Shown here: one piece after another, positions 42,437 through 51,115 of the stretch
How positions within the stretch are numbered: the first letter of the stretch is position 1
Layout: each line of letters opens with the position of its first letter
Assembly (NCBI GenBank): GCA_001828855.1
Contig: MHZT01000013.1
Location: 1 to 64,000, forward strand
Length of the DNA stretch: 64,000 bases
Direction: 5' to 3'
From: Rhodobacterales bacterium RIFCSPHIGHO2_02_FULL_62_130
Lineage (GTDB): Bacteria; Pseudomonadota; Alphaproteobacteria; Rhodobacterales; Rhodobacteraceae
Position numbers and translations under genes: made by a program
Notes under the pieces: generated by a model
Databases searched by the model: none
What the model was told of the DNA's origin: nothing
What the model saw: only the letters and a program-made list of their open reading frames with translations

Positions 42437-43849
42437 CTAGATGCCGTGGCCGGCCCAAGGCCCGTGCTTGTCTTCCCGCCCGTCAATGCGGTCAAACCCG
42501 TGTGCGCCGAAGAAATCACGCTGGGCCTGAATCATGTTGGCGGTAGACCGGCCTGTCCGAATCATGTCGAACCACGCCAGACCCGAGGCCAGCGCAGGCA
42601 GCGGCAGGCCATGCAGCGCGCCCGCCGCAATGGTCTGGCGCAGGGCAGGGTGCGTGGCTTTCAGGTGATCGGCAAAGAACGGGGCCAGCATCAGGTTGCG
42701 CTTGGGGTCTTCGGTCAGGGCGGTGGCCATGTCGTTCAACATGCCCGAGCGGATGATGCAACCCTCGCGCCAGACGCGGGCGATGGCGGGCAGGGGCATC
42801 GGCCAGTCAAATGCCGCAGATGCCGCGGCGATCAGGGCGAAACCTTGGGCATAGCACAGGATCTTTCCCGCGATCATCGCCTGTTCCAGCGCGGCCAGAG
42901 TCAGGCTGCCTTCGGGCAGGGAATGGGGAGCGGGGCCGAACACCGCCTCGCCTGCGCGGCGTTCCTCCAGCCGCGACGACAGGTTGCGCGCCATCACCGC
43001 CGCCTCGATGGCGGGAATGGGGGCGGCCAGATGCTGCGCCTCGATCACGGTCCAGCGGCCTGTGCCTTTCTGGCCCGCGCGGTCAAGGATCATGTCCAGC
43101 ATCGGGCGGCCCGAATGGGTGTCGGTGGCGGCGGCGACCTCGGCGGAAATCTCGATCAGGTAGGATTGCAGCGGGCCTTTGTTCCACGCGCGGAAGGTGT
43201 CGGCGATGGCCGCCGCCGCCATGCCCATTCCATCACGCATCACGCCGTAAACTTCGGCAATCATTTGCATATCGGCGTATTCGATGCCGTTGTGAACTGC
43301 CTTGACGAAGTGGCCCGCGCCTGCCGGACCCATGAAATCGGCGCAAGGCTGGCCTTGGTATTTCGCGGCGATGGCGGTCAGGATGGGGGCGACGCGGTCC
43401 CAGTCCTGCTGCTGCCCGCCGCCCATGATTGCGGGACCGTGGCGCGCGCCTTCCTCGCCGCCCGATACGCCGATGCCAAGGAAGCGCGGACCATTGGCGG
43501 CCTCGGCCGCGCGGCGGTTGGTGTCGTGGAACAGCGCGTTTCCGGCGTCGATGATCAGATCATCGGCATCCAGCAGCGGACGGAGCGCCGCGATTTGCTG
43601 ATCGACCGCTTCGCCCGCCGGAACCATCAGGATGATCGCGCGTGGCGGCTGGATTGCGGCCACAAGATCGGCCAGAGTCTCGGTCGCGGTGATCTTGTCC
43701 GACAGCGCGCCTGCGTCGGCCTTGAACGCATGGGTCACGGTGGCGGTGCGGTTCCAGACCGCAATCGGAAAGCCCTTTTCCGCGATGTTCAGGGCCAGCA
43801 TCGACCCCATGGTGCCAAGGCCGATCAGGCCGATCTTTGCGGTGGTCAT
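42437..43849 (-). CDS. gnd: 6-phosphogluconate dehydrogenase (decarboxylating, NADP-dependent)
   Basis: A 470-aa enzyme converting 6-phosphogluconate to ribulose 5-phosphate and CO2. The Rossmann motif is GLIGLGTMGSMLA (about 7-19), the substrate motif GVSGGEEGARHGP (about 127), the catalytic Lys in GHFVKAVHNGIEY (about 181-193), and the C-terminal tail AQRDFFGAHGFDR is diagnostic. The start at 43849 matches the family N-terminus. It overlaps the gluconolactonase gene by 4 bp. It completes gluconolactone to gluconate to 6-phosphogluconate to pentose phosphate with nearby genes. Confidence 0.95.
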   Translation of the reverse strand: MTTAKIGLIGLGTMGSMLALNIAEKGFPIAVWNRTATVTHAFKADAGALSDKITATETLADLVAAIQPPRAIILMVPAGEAVDQQIAALRPLLDADDLIIDAGNALFHDTNRRAAEAANGPRFLGIGVSGGEEGARHGPAIMGGGQQQDWDRVAPILTAIAAKYQGQPCADFMGPAGAGHFVKAVHNGIEYADMQMIAEVYGVMRDGMGMAAAAIADTFRAWNKGPLQSYLIEISAEVAAATDTHSGRPMLDMILDRAGQKGTGRWTVIEAQHLAAPIPAIEAAVMARNLSSRLEERRAGEAVFGPAPHSLPEGSLTLAALEQAMIAGKILCYAQGFALIAAASAAFDWPMPLPAIARVWREGCIIRSGMLNDMATALTEDPKRNLMLAPFFADHLKATHPALRQTIAAGALHGLPLPALASGLAWFDMIRTGRSTANMIQAQRDFFGAHGFDRIDGREDKHGPWAGHGI

Positions 43850-44739
43850 GGGCGTTGCGCTCCGGTGCGGTTCAGGGTGATGGTATAAAGGCTGGTGGTG
43901 GCGGTGATGAAAAGCTGGTGTTTGGCCCGCCCGCCAAAGCAGATGTTCGATACGGTTTCCGGCACAAGGATCTTGCCCAGAAGCGTGCCGTCGGGCGCGA
44001 TGCACTGCACACCGTCGCCTGCCGAGGACCACAGATTGCCGTCTGTGTCGCAGCGGATGCCATCGGCGCAGCCTTTGTCAACCTTGTGGAACACCGCCCC
44101 GCCCGTGGGCCGCCCCGAGGCTATGGAAAACGCGCGGATATGCTGCGGGTCGGGATGGAACATCCGCCCCGTATCGGAGACATAAAGCGTGGATTCATCG
44201 GGCGAAAACGCAAGGCCGTTGGGGCAGTTGAAATCGGTCAGCACGGCTTCTACGCTGCCGTCAGGATCAACGCGGTAGACGTTGCAGGGCAGCTCTTGCG
44301 GGGATTGGAAGCCTTCGTAATTGGTCATGATGCCGTAATGCGGATCGGTGAACCAGATCGACCCATCCGATTTCACCGCGACATCATTGGGCGAATTCAG
44401 GGGCTTGCCGTTGTATCCGTCTGCGATAACGGTGATTGTGCCGTCCAGCTCGGTGCGGGTGACGCGCCGTGTGCCGTGTTCGCAAGACAGCAGCCGCCCC
44501 TGACGGTCACGGGTGTGGCCGTTGGCATAGTTCGAGGGCGCGCGATAGGTCGAGATCCCCGCGCCGGGGGTAAAGCGCAGGATGCGGTTGTTGGGGATGT
44601 CGGAAAACAGCAGGCAAGCCGCATCGCCAAACCAGACCGGACCTTCCACCCAGTCAAATCCGGTGGCAAGCTGTTTGACGGGCGCATTTTTCATCACATA
44701 GGCCGCAAAACGCGGATCGTGCGTTTCAAAGAAAGACAT
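43846..44739 (-). CDS. SMP-30/gluconolactonase/LRE family protein
   Basis: A 297-aa six-bladed propeller lactonase. Metal-site residues are visible in WVEGPVWF (Glu about 31), NSPNDVAV (Asn) and SPDESTLYVSDTGR (Asp). It hydrolyses sugar lactones such as gluconolactone to the acid. The ATG at 44739 fits the family N-terminus; the open frame upstream to 45240 is antisense to the GlcG gene and is not coding. It is translationally coupled to gnd. Confidence 0.9.
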   Translation of the reverse strand: MSFFETHDPRFAAYVMKNAPVKQLATGFDWVEGPVWFGDAACLLFSDIPNNRILRFTPGAGISTYRAPSNYANGHTRDRQGRLLSCEHGTRRVTRTELDGTITVIADGYNGKPLNSPNDVAVKSDGSIWFTDPHYGIMTNYEGFQSPQELPCNVYRVDPDGSVEAVLTDFNCPNGLAFSPDESTLYVSDTGRMFHPDPQHIRAFSIASGRPTGGAVFHKVDKGCADGIRCDTDGNLWSSAGDGVQCIAPDGTLLGKILVPETVSNICFGGRAKHQLFITATTSLYTITLNRTGAQRP

Positions 44740-44810
44740 GGCTGGCGGACCTCTTTGGTTTTGGCTGTGTTTTCGATACCATTGCGCAACGTCAAACTGA
44801 AAGCCACAGC

Positions 44811-45230
44811 ATGACCTATACCAGACCGACGCAAACCCTGACCGACGCGGCGCTTTTCGGGATGCTGCATGCGGCACAGGAAAAGGCCACCGAAATGGGG
44901 CAGCCGCAATGTATTGTGATTGCCGACACCAGTGCTGTGGTGCTGGCCTCTTTGCGGATGGCGGGGGCGCGGGTGTTGTCGATGCGCTCGGCCACGGCCA
45001 AGGCGATGACGGCGGCTTCGACCGGAAATGCCAGCGGCGCGCTGCCCGAGGCGGTGCGTCTGGCGATCGGGCTGGCCAGTGACGGCACGATGACAGGGCT
45101 TCCCGGCGGGCTGCCGATCCGCTTTGGCGGGGTGTTGGTTGGCGGGATCGGCATCGGATCGGGATCGGGCGCGCAGGACGAAGAGGTGGCCCGCGCGGCC
45201 CTTGCCGCGATTGGGGCGGATGCGGTCTAG
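44811..45230 (+). CDS. GlcG/HbpS family (haem-degrading domain) protein
   Basis: A 139-aa GlcG/HbpS domain protein, marked by ALPEAVRLAIGL, then FGGVLVGGIGIGSGSGAQDEEVARAAL near the end (GGIGIGSG-type loop). Family members occur next to diol, glycolate or sugar-acid genes, and some bind haem or cobalamin; the function here is unknown. It diverges from the gluconolactonase gene (71 bp apart) and its stop overlaps the convergent idonate dehydrogenase stop by 4 bp. Confidence 0.83.
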   Translation: MTYTRPTQTLTDAALFGMLHAAQEKATEMGQPQCIVIADTSAVVLASLRMAGARVLSMRSATAKAMTAASTGNASGALPEAVRLAIGLASDGTMTGLPGGLPIRFGGVLVGGIGIGSGSGAQDEEVARAALAAIGADAV

Positions 45231-46258
45231 CTGAAGGCAATCTGAACTTTCATTGCCGATGAGCGGTCCGAGGCCAGCTTGAACGCGGTTTCGGCCTTAT
45301 CAAGGCTGACGGTGTGGGTGATCAGGGGTTTGACGTCGATCAGCCCTTTTTGCATCAGAGCGACTCCGGTGGCAAATTCGCTGTGAAAGCGGAAAGAGCC
45401 GCGCAATTCCAATTCCTTGGCGGTGATGGCCATGATCGGCAGGGTCATATCTCCGCCAAGGCCCAGTTGCAGGATCACCCCGCGCGGGCGCAGGGCGGCG
45501 ATGCCTGCGGCAAGGGCGGGGGCGGCACCGGAACATTCGTAAAGCACGTCGAAATAGCCCTTGTCGGCGGTATAATCTGTCAGCCCGTCAGGTTCGGTTG
45601 CGATGTTGAGGGTGCGGTCCGCGCCGACCTTGCGCGCGATGGCAAGGGTGAAATCCGACAGATCGGTGGCGACGATTTCCGCAGCCCCCGCGCGGCGGGC
45701 GGCCAGTATTGCCAGCACCCCGATGGGACCGCAGCCGGTGACCAGCACGCGCCGCCCCAGCATCTGCCCCGCCCGCGCGGTGGCATGCAGCGCCACGGCA
45801 AGCGGTTCGGCCATCGCGGCCTGTCCCGCCGTCAGCCCGTCGGCGGGGATGCATTGGCTGGCATCGGCCACCAGCACCTCGCGGAAGGCACCCTGGATAT
45901 GCGGGAAGGGCATGGCCGAGCCGTAGAACCGCATGTTCAGGCATTGGTTTTGCAGCCCCTCGGTGCAAAAGCGGCAGGCCCCACAGGGACGCGAGGGCGA
46001 GACAGCGACCAGTTGGCCAAGGGTCAGGCCCGTAACACCCGCGCCAAGCTCTTCGACATGGGCAGAGACCTCGTGGCCAAGGATCATCGGTTGTTTCAGA
46101 CGGATCGCACCAAAGCCGCCGTGGTTGTAATAGTGCAGATCCGATCCGCACACCCCGCCCGTCGCCAGTCGCAGGCGGACTTGGCCCGCGCCGACAGGAT
46201 CAGCCGCATGGTCTTCGATCCGCAGATCACGGGCGGCGTGGATGACAATCGCGCGCAT
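45227..46258 (-). CDS. idnD: L-idonate 5-dehydrogenase (zinc MDR family)
   Basis: A 343-aa zinc dehydrogenase oxidising L-idonate to 5-ketogluconate. Catalytic zinc residues lie in GVCGSDLHYYNHGG (Cys about 37) and LGHEVSAH (His/Glu about 62-63). The structural zinc site is PCGACRFCTEGLQNQC (about 89-104). The Rossmann motif is VTGCGPIGVLA. Sorbitol dehydrogenase is the main alternative, but idnO and a gluconokinase nearby favour idonate. It begins directly where the hydroxyacid reductase gene ends. Confidence 0.88.
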   Translation of the reverse strand: MRAIVIHAARDLRIEDHAADPVGAGQVRLRLATGGVCGSDLHYYNHGGFGAIRLKQPMILGHEVSAHVEELGAGVTGLTLGQLVAVSPSRPCGACRFCTEGLQNQCLNMRFYGSAMPFPHIQGAFREVLVADASQCIPADGLTAGQAAMAEPLAVALHATARAGQMLGRRVLVTGCGPIGVLAILAARRAGAAEIVATDLSDFTLAIARKVGADRTLNIATEPDGLTDYTADKGYFDVLYECSGAAPALAAGIAALRPRGVILQLGLGGDMTLPIMAITAKELELRGSFRFHSEFATGVALMQKGLIDVKPLITHTVSLDKAETAFKLASDRSSAMKVQIAFS

Positions 46259-47200
46259 CTACAAGACGGTCGTCAGCAGGGGTTTGTCTGTGAAATACGC
46301 CAGCAGGTTCTCGCGCATCAAGGCCCCCATCGCCGCCCGCGTCTGATAGGTGCCTGACGCGTGGTGCGGCTGCAAAAGCACGTTGGACAGGGCCAGAAAG
46401 CGCGGGTTCAGGTTCGGCTCGCCCTCGAACACATCCAGCGCGGCGCTGCCCAGATTGCCGGACTCCAAGGCGTCCAGCAGCGCCAGCTCGTCGATATTGC
46501 CTGCGCGCGAGATGTTGATCAGCATGCCGTGCGGTCCCAGTGCGGCGATCACATCGGCATTCACGATGTGGCGGGTTTCGGCATTGGCGATGGCGGTGAC
46601 AAACAGGAAATCGGATCGTGCGGCCAAGGCGACGGGATCGGCAATAAAGGCATAGGGTGCCGCTTTGGCCGCGCGCGCGGAATAGGCGATGTCCATGCCA
46701 AAGCCCTCCAGCCGCTTGGCGACCGCCGCGCCGATCCGGCCCATGCCCAGAATTCCGGCCCGCGCACCCGAAACTCTGCGCTGCAAGGGATAGCTGCCTT
46801 TTGTCGCCCAAGCGCCGCTTCGCACCCAATCCGACGCCCCGATGATCCCGCGCGATCCCGTAAGCATCATCGCCACAGCCAGATCGGCACAATCTTCGTT
46901 CAGCACGTTCGGCGTATTGGTCACATGGATGCCACGCGCACGGCAGGCGTCCAGATCGACCGCATCATAGCCCACACCGTAAACCGAAATCAGCTTGAGG
47001 TTCGGGCAGGCTGCTATCATGTCGGCCTTGGCCCCCAGATCGCCCCGCGTCGCAATCGCTTGAATCTGCGGGCCGACCTGTGCCAGAAAAGCGGGTTTGT
47101 CGGCAGCCTCAAAATAGCGGTGCATCTGAAAGGCAGCATCCAGCGGGACTTGATCCCATTCGGGGTAGGAGCCAACCTGAAGGATATGCGGCTTGGTCAT
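46259..47200 (-). CDS. 2-hydroxyacid dehydrogenase (GhrB/2-ketogluconate reductase-like)
   Basis: A 313-aa D-2-hydroxyacid dehydrogenase. The cofactor motif is LGMGRIGAAVAKRL (about 149-162). The catalytic residues are Arg in NISRAGNIDE, Glu in FEGEPN and His in LQPHHASGTYQTR. Given its place between idnD and idnO it probably reduces 2-ketogluconate or 2,5-diketogluconate, though hydroxypyruvate or glyoxylate reduction is possible. It shares a bidirectional intergenic region with idnO that holds a LacI-type operator. Confidence 0.87.
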   Translation of the reverse strand: MTKPHILQVGSYPEWDQVPLDAAFQMHRYFEAADKPAFLAQVGPQIQAIATRGDLGAKADMIAACPNLKLISVYGVGYDAVDLDACRARGIHVTNTPNVLNEDCADLAVAMMLTGSRGIIGASDWVRSGAWATKGSYPLQRRVSGARAGILGMGRIGAAVAKRLEGFGMDIAYSARAAKAAPYAFIADPVALAARSDFLFVTAIANAETRHIVNADVIAALGPHGMLINISRAGNIDELALLDALESGNLGSAALDVFEGEPNLNPRFLALSNVLLQPHHASGTYQTRAAMGALMRENLLAYFTDKPLLTTVL

Positions 47201-47220
47201 CGCTGGCTCCTTGAGGGCGC

Positions 47221-47249
47221 TTGACAGGATGTGTTATCGTTAACATAAG
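47221..47249 (+). promoter_or_regulatory. Promoter with embedded LacI/GntR-type operator before idnO
   Basis: TTGACA (47221-47226) and CATAAG (47244-47249) are spaced 17 bp. Between them lies TGTTATCGTTAACA (47232-47245), a CG-centred near-palindrome similar to the gluconate-regulon operator TGTTACCGGTAACA of E. coli GntR/IdnR. Binding by the LacI protein encoded at 48616 would block this promoter. Confidence 0.7.
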
Positions 47250-47292
47250 CAAGGCGACGCATGTTTGTCGAGATAATTCTGGCGGGGGAACG

Positions 47293-48048
47293 ATGTCGGT
47301 TCAGCTTTTCAATCTGACGGGGCGGCGGGCGCTGATCACGGGATCGTCGCAGGGCATCGGGCTGGCGCTGGCGCATGGGCTGGCGGCGGCAGGGGCCGAG
47401 GTGGTGCTGAACGGGCGCGATGCCGGGAAACTGGCGGCGGCTGCGGCGGGGTTGGCGGGGGCGCAGGTGCTGGCCTTTGATGCCACCGATCATTCGGCGG
47501 TGAAGGCGGCGGTGGACGGGTTCGAGGCGGTGCATGGCCCGATCGATATTCTGGTCAACAATGCCGGAATGCAGCACCGCCGCCCTTTGGAGGATTTCCC
47601 GCCCGAAGCGTTTGAGCGTCTGTTGCATACCAATATCAGCACGGTGTTCAACGTCGGCCAAGCCTGCGCCAAGCATATGATCGCGCGGGGGCGGGGCAAG
47701 ATCATCAACATCGCTTCGGTGCAGACCGCTTTGGCGCGGCCCTCGATTGCGCCCTATACCGCGACCAAGGGGGCGGTGGGCAATCTGACCAAAGGCATGG
47801 CGACCGATTGGGCCAAATACGGGCTGAATTGCAATGCCATTGCGCCGGGGTATTTCGACACGCCGTTGAATGCGGCGCTGGTGGCGGATGCGGATTTCTC
47901 GGCATGGCTGGAAAAGCGCACGCCAGCGGGGCGCTGGGGCAAGGTTGAGGAGTTGGTGGGGGCCTGCATCTTTCTGGCCTCGGATGCGTCCAGTTTCGTC
48001 AACGGGCATATTCTGTATGTCGATGGCGGCATTTCGGTGTCGCTATGA
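47293..48048 (+). CDS. idnO: Gluconate 5-dehydrogenase (SDR family)
   Basis: A 251-aa SDR reducing 5-ketogluconate to gluconate. The start NLTGRRALITGSSQGIG is typical of IdnO. The NNAG motif and catalytic Ser in NIASVQ and YTATK (Tyr/Lys about 155-159) are intact. It starts after a GGGGGAA site and overlaps the gluconokinase start by 4 bp. Together with idnD and gluconokinase it forms the L-idonate to 6-phosphogluconate route, split across divergent promoters. Confidence 0.9.
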   Translation: MSVQLFNLTGRRALITGSSQGIGLALAHGLAAAGAEVVLNGRDAGKLAAAAAGLAGAQVLAFDATDHSAVKAAVDGFEAVHGPIDILVNNAGMQHRRPLEDFPPEAFERLLHTNISTVFNVGQACAKHMIARGRGKIINIASVQTALARPSIAPYTATKGAVGNLTKGMATDWAKYGLNCNAIAPGYFDTPLNAALVADADFSAWLEKRTPAGRWGKVEELVGACIFLASDASSFVNGHILYVDGGISVSL

Positions 48049-48545
48049 GTTTGCGTGCGGTGCTGATGGGGGTGGCGGGCTGCGGCAAATCCTCGGTGGG
48101 GGAGGCGCTGGCGCTGCGGTTGGGCGTGCCTTACCGCGATGGCGACGATCTGCATCCGGTGGCCAATGTGGAAAAGATGCGGGCGGGAATCGCCTTGGGG
48201 GATGCGGATCGCTGGCCGTGGCTGGATCTGGTAGGCGCTGCGCTGGCGGTGGATGCGCCGCTGATCATCGGCTGTTCGGCGCTGCGACGGCGCTATCGCG
48301 ACCGTATCCGGCAGGCGGCAACGGGGCCGGTGGTGTTCATCCATCTGGCGGGCAGCCGCGCGGTGATCGAGGCGCGGATGGCGGCCCGCAAGGGGCATTT
48401 CATGCCGGTGTCGCTGCTGGACAGCCAGTTTGCGGCGCTGGAGCCGCCAGAGCCGGACGAGGCTGCGCTGATCGTTGATATAGATCAGCCGCTTGAGGCG
48501 ATTGTGGCGGCGATTGCGGCCGATCTGGAAAGGCGGGCGGGATGA
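48045..48545 (+). CDS. gntK: Gluconokinase
   Basis: A 166-aa P-loop kinase phosphorylating gluconate to 6-phosphogluconate. The P-loop GVAGCGKSS (about 8-16) and the family segments YRDGDDLHPVANVEKMRAG and CSALRRRYRD are characteristic. It is coupled by ATGA to idnO and followed 70 bp later by the lacI-type regulator, probably in the same transcript. Confidence 0.93.
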   Translation: MSLRAVLMGVAGCGKSSVGEALALRLGVPYRDGDDLHPVANVEKMRAGIALGDADRWPWLDLVGAALAVDAPLIIGCSALRRRYRDRIRQAATGPVVFIHLAGSRAVIEARMAARKGHFMPVSLLDSQFAALEPPEPDEAALIVDIDQPLEAIVAAIAADLERRAG

Positions 48546-48615
48546 GGCAACCGGCGATCCGGGGCGCAGGTTTGTCCCGTCTGTGCTTTGGCGATGGCAG
48601 GGGGGCAAGGCCCTG

Positions 48616-49632
48616 ATGACCCCGCCGCGCAAGCCCCCCACGATGGCCGATGTTGCCCGCATTGCCGTGGTGTCTCCGATGACGGTCAGCCGTGCTTTCA
48701 AACGTGACAGTTCGGTCTCGGATGCCACCCGCGAAACCATCCTGCAGGCGGCTGAGACGCTGGGCTATGTCTTCGACAGCACGGCGTCGAACCTGCGGTC
48801 GCAAAAATCCGATTTCGTGGCGGTGACGATCCCGTCGATCAACAATGCCAACTTTGCCGATACGTTGCGCGGGTTGTCCGAAGGGGTGCAGGCGCGCGGG
48901 CTGCAAATCCTTCTGGGGTCTACCAATTATGACATTCACGAGGAAGAGCGCCTGATCGAGCAATTGCTGCGGCGCAGGCCGGGGGCGGTGGTGGTGACGG
49001 GGGGGCAGCATACCCCGCGCGCACGGCGTTTGCTGGAAAACGCAGCCGTGCCGGTGATCGAGATCTGGGATTTGCCCGCGGCCCCGATCGGGCATGTGGT
49101 GGGGTTTTCGAATGCGGCGGCGGTGCGGTTGTTGGTGGATCATCTGGTGGCCAAGGGTTGCACGAAGATCGCCTTCATCGGGGGCGATGCGGATCGTGAT
49201 ACGCGCGGGGCGGACCGGCGGGCGGGTTTTATTGCGGCGATGCAGGCGCATGGTCTGGAGGCCACGCGGCTGATCGCAGTGGGCGCGCCGCCGATTTCGA
49301 TGCGCGAGGGGGCCGAGGCGATGGCGCGGCTGATCGAAACCCTGCCCGATACCGAAGCGGTGATTTGTGTGTCGGACCCTTCGGCCTTTGGGGCGTTGAC
49401 CGAATGTCAGCGGCGCGGGATTGCGGTGCCGGACCGCATCTCGATTGCCGGATTCGGGGATTATGACATCGCGGCGGTCGCGTTTCCCAGCCTGACCACG
49501 GTGAACCCGTTCCCGCGCGAGATCGGGCTGCAAACCGCCGCGCTGCTGCTGGAGGTGTTGGACGCGCCGGACAGTCCGGCGCGCGTCATTGCCATCACCC
49601 CTGATCTGATCACGCGGGAAAGCAGCCGCTAA
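48616..49632 (+). CDS. LacI family transcriptional regulator (gluconate/idonate type)
   Basis: A 338-aa regulator with an N-terminal helix-turn-helix, TMADVARIAVVSPMTVSRAF (about 9-28), in which the usual AGVS turn reads AVVS, and a periplasmic-binding-type sensor domain (about 65-330). It likely senses gluconate or 6-phosphogluconate, as does E. coli GntR, and binds the site in the idnO promoter. The start at 48616 is chosen because it is followed directly by the helix-turn-helix. Convergent with nosX, 21 bp apart. Confidence 0.88.
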   Translation: MTPPRKPPTMADVARIAVVSPMTVSRAFKRDSSVSDATRETILQAAETLGYVFDSTASNLRSQKSDFVAVTIPSINNANFADTLRGLSEGVQARGLQILLGSTNYDIHEEERLIEQLLRRRPGAVVVTGGQHTPRARRLLENAAVPVIEIWDLPAAPIGHVVGFSNAAAVRLLVDHLVAKGCTKIAFIGGDADRDTRGADRRAGFIAAMQAHGLEATRLIAVGAPPISMREGAEAMARLIETLPDTEAVICVSDPSAFGALTECQRRGIAVPDRISIAGFGDYDIAAVAFPSLTTVNPFPREIGLQTAALLLEVLDAPDSPARVIAITPDLITRESSR

Positions 49633-49653
49633 AGCGGTGCGCCTTGCGCGCTG

Positions 49654-50562
49654 TCAGGCCAGCGCCTCGATCCTTGTGGCGGGGAAGGCGGTGAGGGTGG
49701 TGTCGATTGCCGCGCGGTCGGGCATCAGGCAGGCGGCGGTGGACAGCGCGTCGGCAAGTCCGGCAGAGGGGGCGCTGATCGAGACGGACCGCCACTGCGG
49801 GGCGGCGGGGTGGCCTGTGACCGGATTCAGGATATGGCCGACGCGGCCTTGGGCATCCAGAACGGTGCCAAGCGGCGAGGATGTGGCCAGCGCGCGGGCG
49901 GTCAGGGCGATCTGGCCGCCGCTGGCCAAGGTGACCGGCCAGCCCGCAGCCTCTGGCATCTGGCCAAGGGCGCGCAACTCTCCGGTGTTGATCAGGATGT
50001 CGGTCAGGCCTTGGGCGGACAGAAGTGCCGCGATCTGGTCGGCAATGAAGCCTTGGGCGATGCCGTTCAGCGTCAAGGCCATGCCGGGGGCAAGGCGGAT
50101 GGCGGCGCTGTCATAGCGGACGCGGCTCCAGCCGATCTGTGGCATCTGCGCGGCAATATCGGCCTCAGAGGGCAGGGTGCCTGCGGTCAGTTTACGGGCG
50201 TAAAGCTGCCAGAGCGGTTGCACGGTGGGATCAAACAGGCCTTGGCTGGCGGTGTGAACGCGGGCGCAAAGGGCCAGACATTCCAGCAATTCAAACGGCG
50301 GTGCGTCCAGACTGCCGCTGGCGTTCAACTGTGACAGCGCAGAGGCAGGCCGATACAGGCTGAAGATCGATTCAAGCCGGTCGATCTCGGCGACGGCGCG
50401 GGTGATGATCGCATCTGCATCGGGATGGGCCAGATAGATCGCGGCCTTGGCCCCCAGTGCGGTGCCGTGCCATTGCGTGATCGGGGCCGCAGGGGCCGCA
50501 AACGGCAGAGCGCTGGCAACGGCGGTCAGGGTCAGAAAGCGGCGGCGGGTCAGTATGGCCAT
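49654..50562 (-). CDS. nosX: NosX, FAD:protein FMN transferase (ApbE family)
   Basis: A 302-aa periplasmic flavin transferase with a Tat leader (TRRRFLTL at 5-12). ApbE motifs are present: LTLNGIAQGFIAD, INTGELRALG and HILNPVTGHPA. It covalently attaches FMN to threonine of NosR, needed for sustained N2O reduction. The ATG at 50562, four bases after nosL ends, is used; the upstream frame overlaps nosL. Last gene of the nos operon. Confidence 0.93.
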   Translation of the reverse strand: MAILTRRRFLTLTAVASALPFAAPAAPITQWHGTALGAKAAIYLAHPDADAIITRAVAEIDRLESIFSLYRPASALSQLNASGSLDAPPFELLECLALCARVHTASQGLFDPTVQPLWQLYARKLTAGTLPSEADIAAQMPQIGWSRVRYDSAAIRLAPGMALTLNGIAQGFIADQIAALLSAQGLTDILINTGELRALGQMPEAAGWPVTLASGGQIALTARALATSSPLGTVLDAQGRVGHILNPVTGHPAAPQWRSVSISAPSAGLADALSTAACLMPDRAAIDTTLTAFPATRIEALA

Positions 50563-50566
50563 GATG

Positions 50567-51115
50567 TCAGCCTCCAGTTTGATCGGAAAGGGCGCGCAGG
50601 CGGTCTGCCAGATCGGCCTCGTCCACCTGCACCGCTTGGGCGGGTTCGATGGCGCTGGCGGGGATGTCGGCAAGGGCAAAGACCTGCCCGCCGTGGTCTT
50701 TGGCAAAGCGGGCCGCAAGGGCGGGATCGCTGAAAGGCACAAACTCGGGCGCTTCCATGCCGCCGCGCGCAGAGGAGCCTATGACATAGAGGGCTGCATC
50801 GGCGGCGATCCAGTTTGCCGCGCCGGGTTCCTCCCAACTGACGGCGGCCCCCATGTCATTGACGTAAAAGGCGGTGATGGTGTCGGCCTGCTCGGGCATC
50901 CGCAGATAGACCACGGCATCCCGCACCTGACTGAAGAACAGGGGCACGCCGGGGAAGGTGGCCAGATGGATCTGGCCCTTGGGTCCGGGATGTTCCAGCA
51001 GGTCCATCTGGCAGAAATAGCCGGTGGAGTCCGCTGTCAGGGCAACGGGCAGGGGTATGGCTGTCTCGTCCTTGCAGGCGGTCAGCAGCAGCAGGGCCAG
51101 CAACAGGCGTTTCAT
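50567..51115 (-). CDS. nosL: NosL copper chaperone lipoprotein
   Basis: A 182-aa lipoprotein with lipobox LLTAC (Cys about 14). The NosL copper-site region is visible as FCQMDLLEHPGPKGQIHL and the downstream FVPFSDP segment. NosL delivers Cu(I) for CuZ assembly of nitrous oxide reductase, working with NosDFY. It overlaps nosY by 4 bp. Confidence 0.92.
   Translation of the reverse strand: MKRLLLALLLLTACKDETAIPLPVALTADSTGYFCQMDLLEHPGPKGQIHLATFPGVPLFFSQVRDAVVYLRMPEQADTITAFYVNDMGAAVSWEEPGAANWIAADAALYVIGSSARGGMEAPEFVPFSDPALAARFAKDHGGQVFALADIPASAIEPAQAVQVDEADLADRLRALSDQTGG

Noticed and set aside
49633-49653. A hairpin terminator between lacI and nosX
   Set aside because: Only a tiny GCGC-centred pairing exists in the 21-bp gap, too weak to call.
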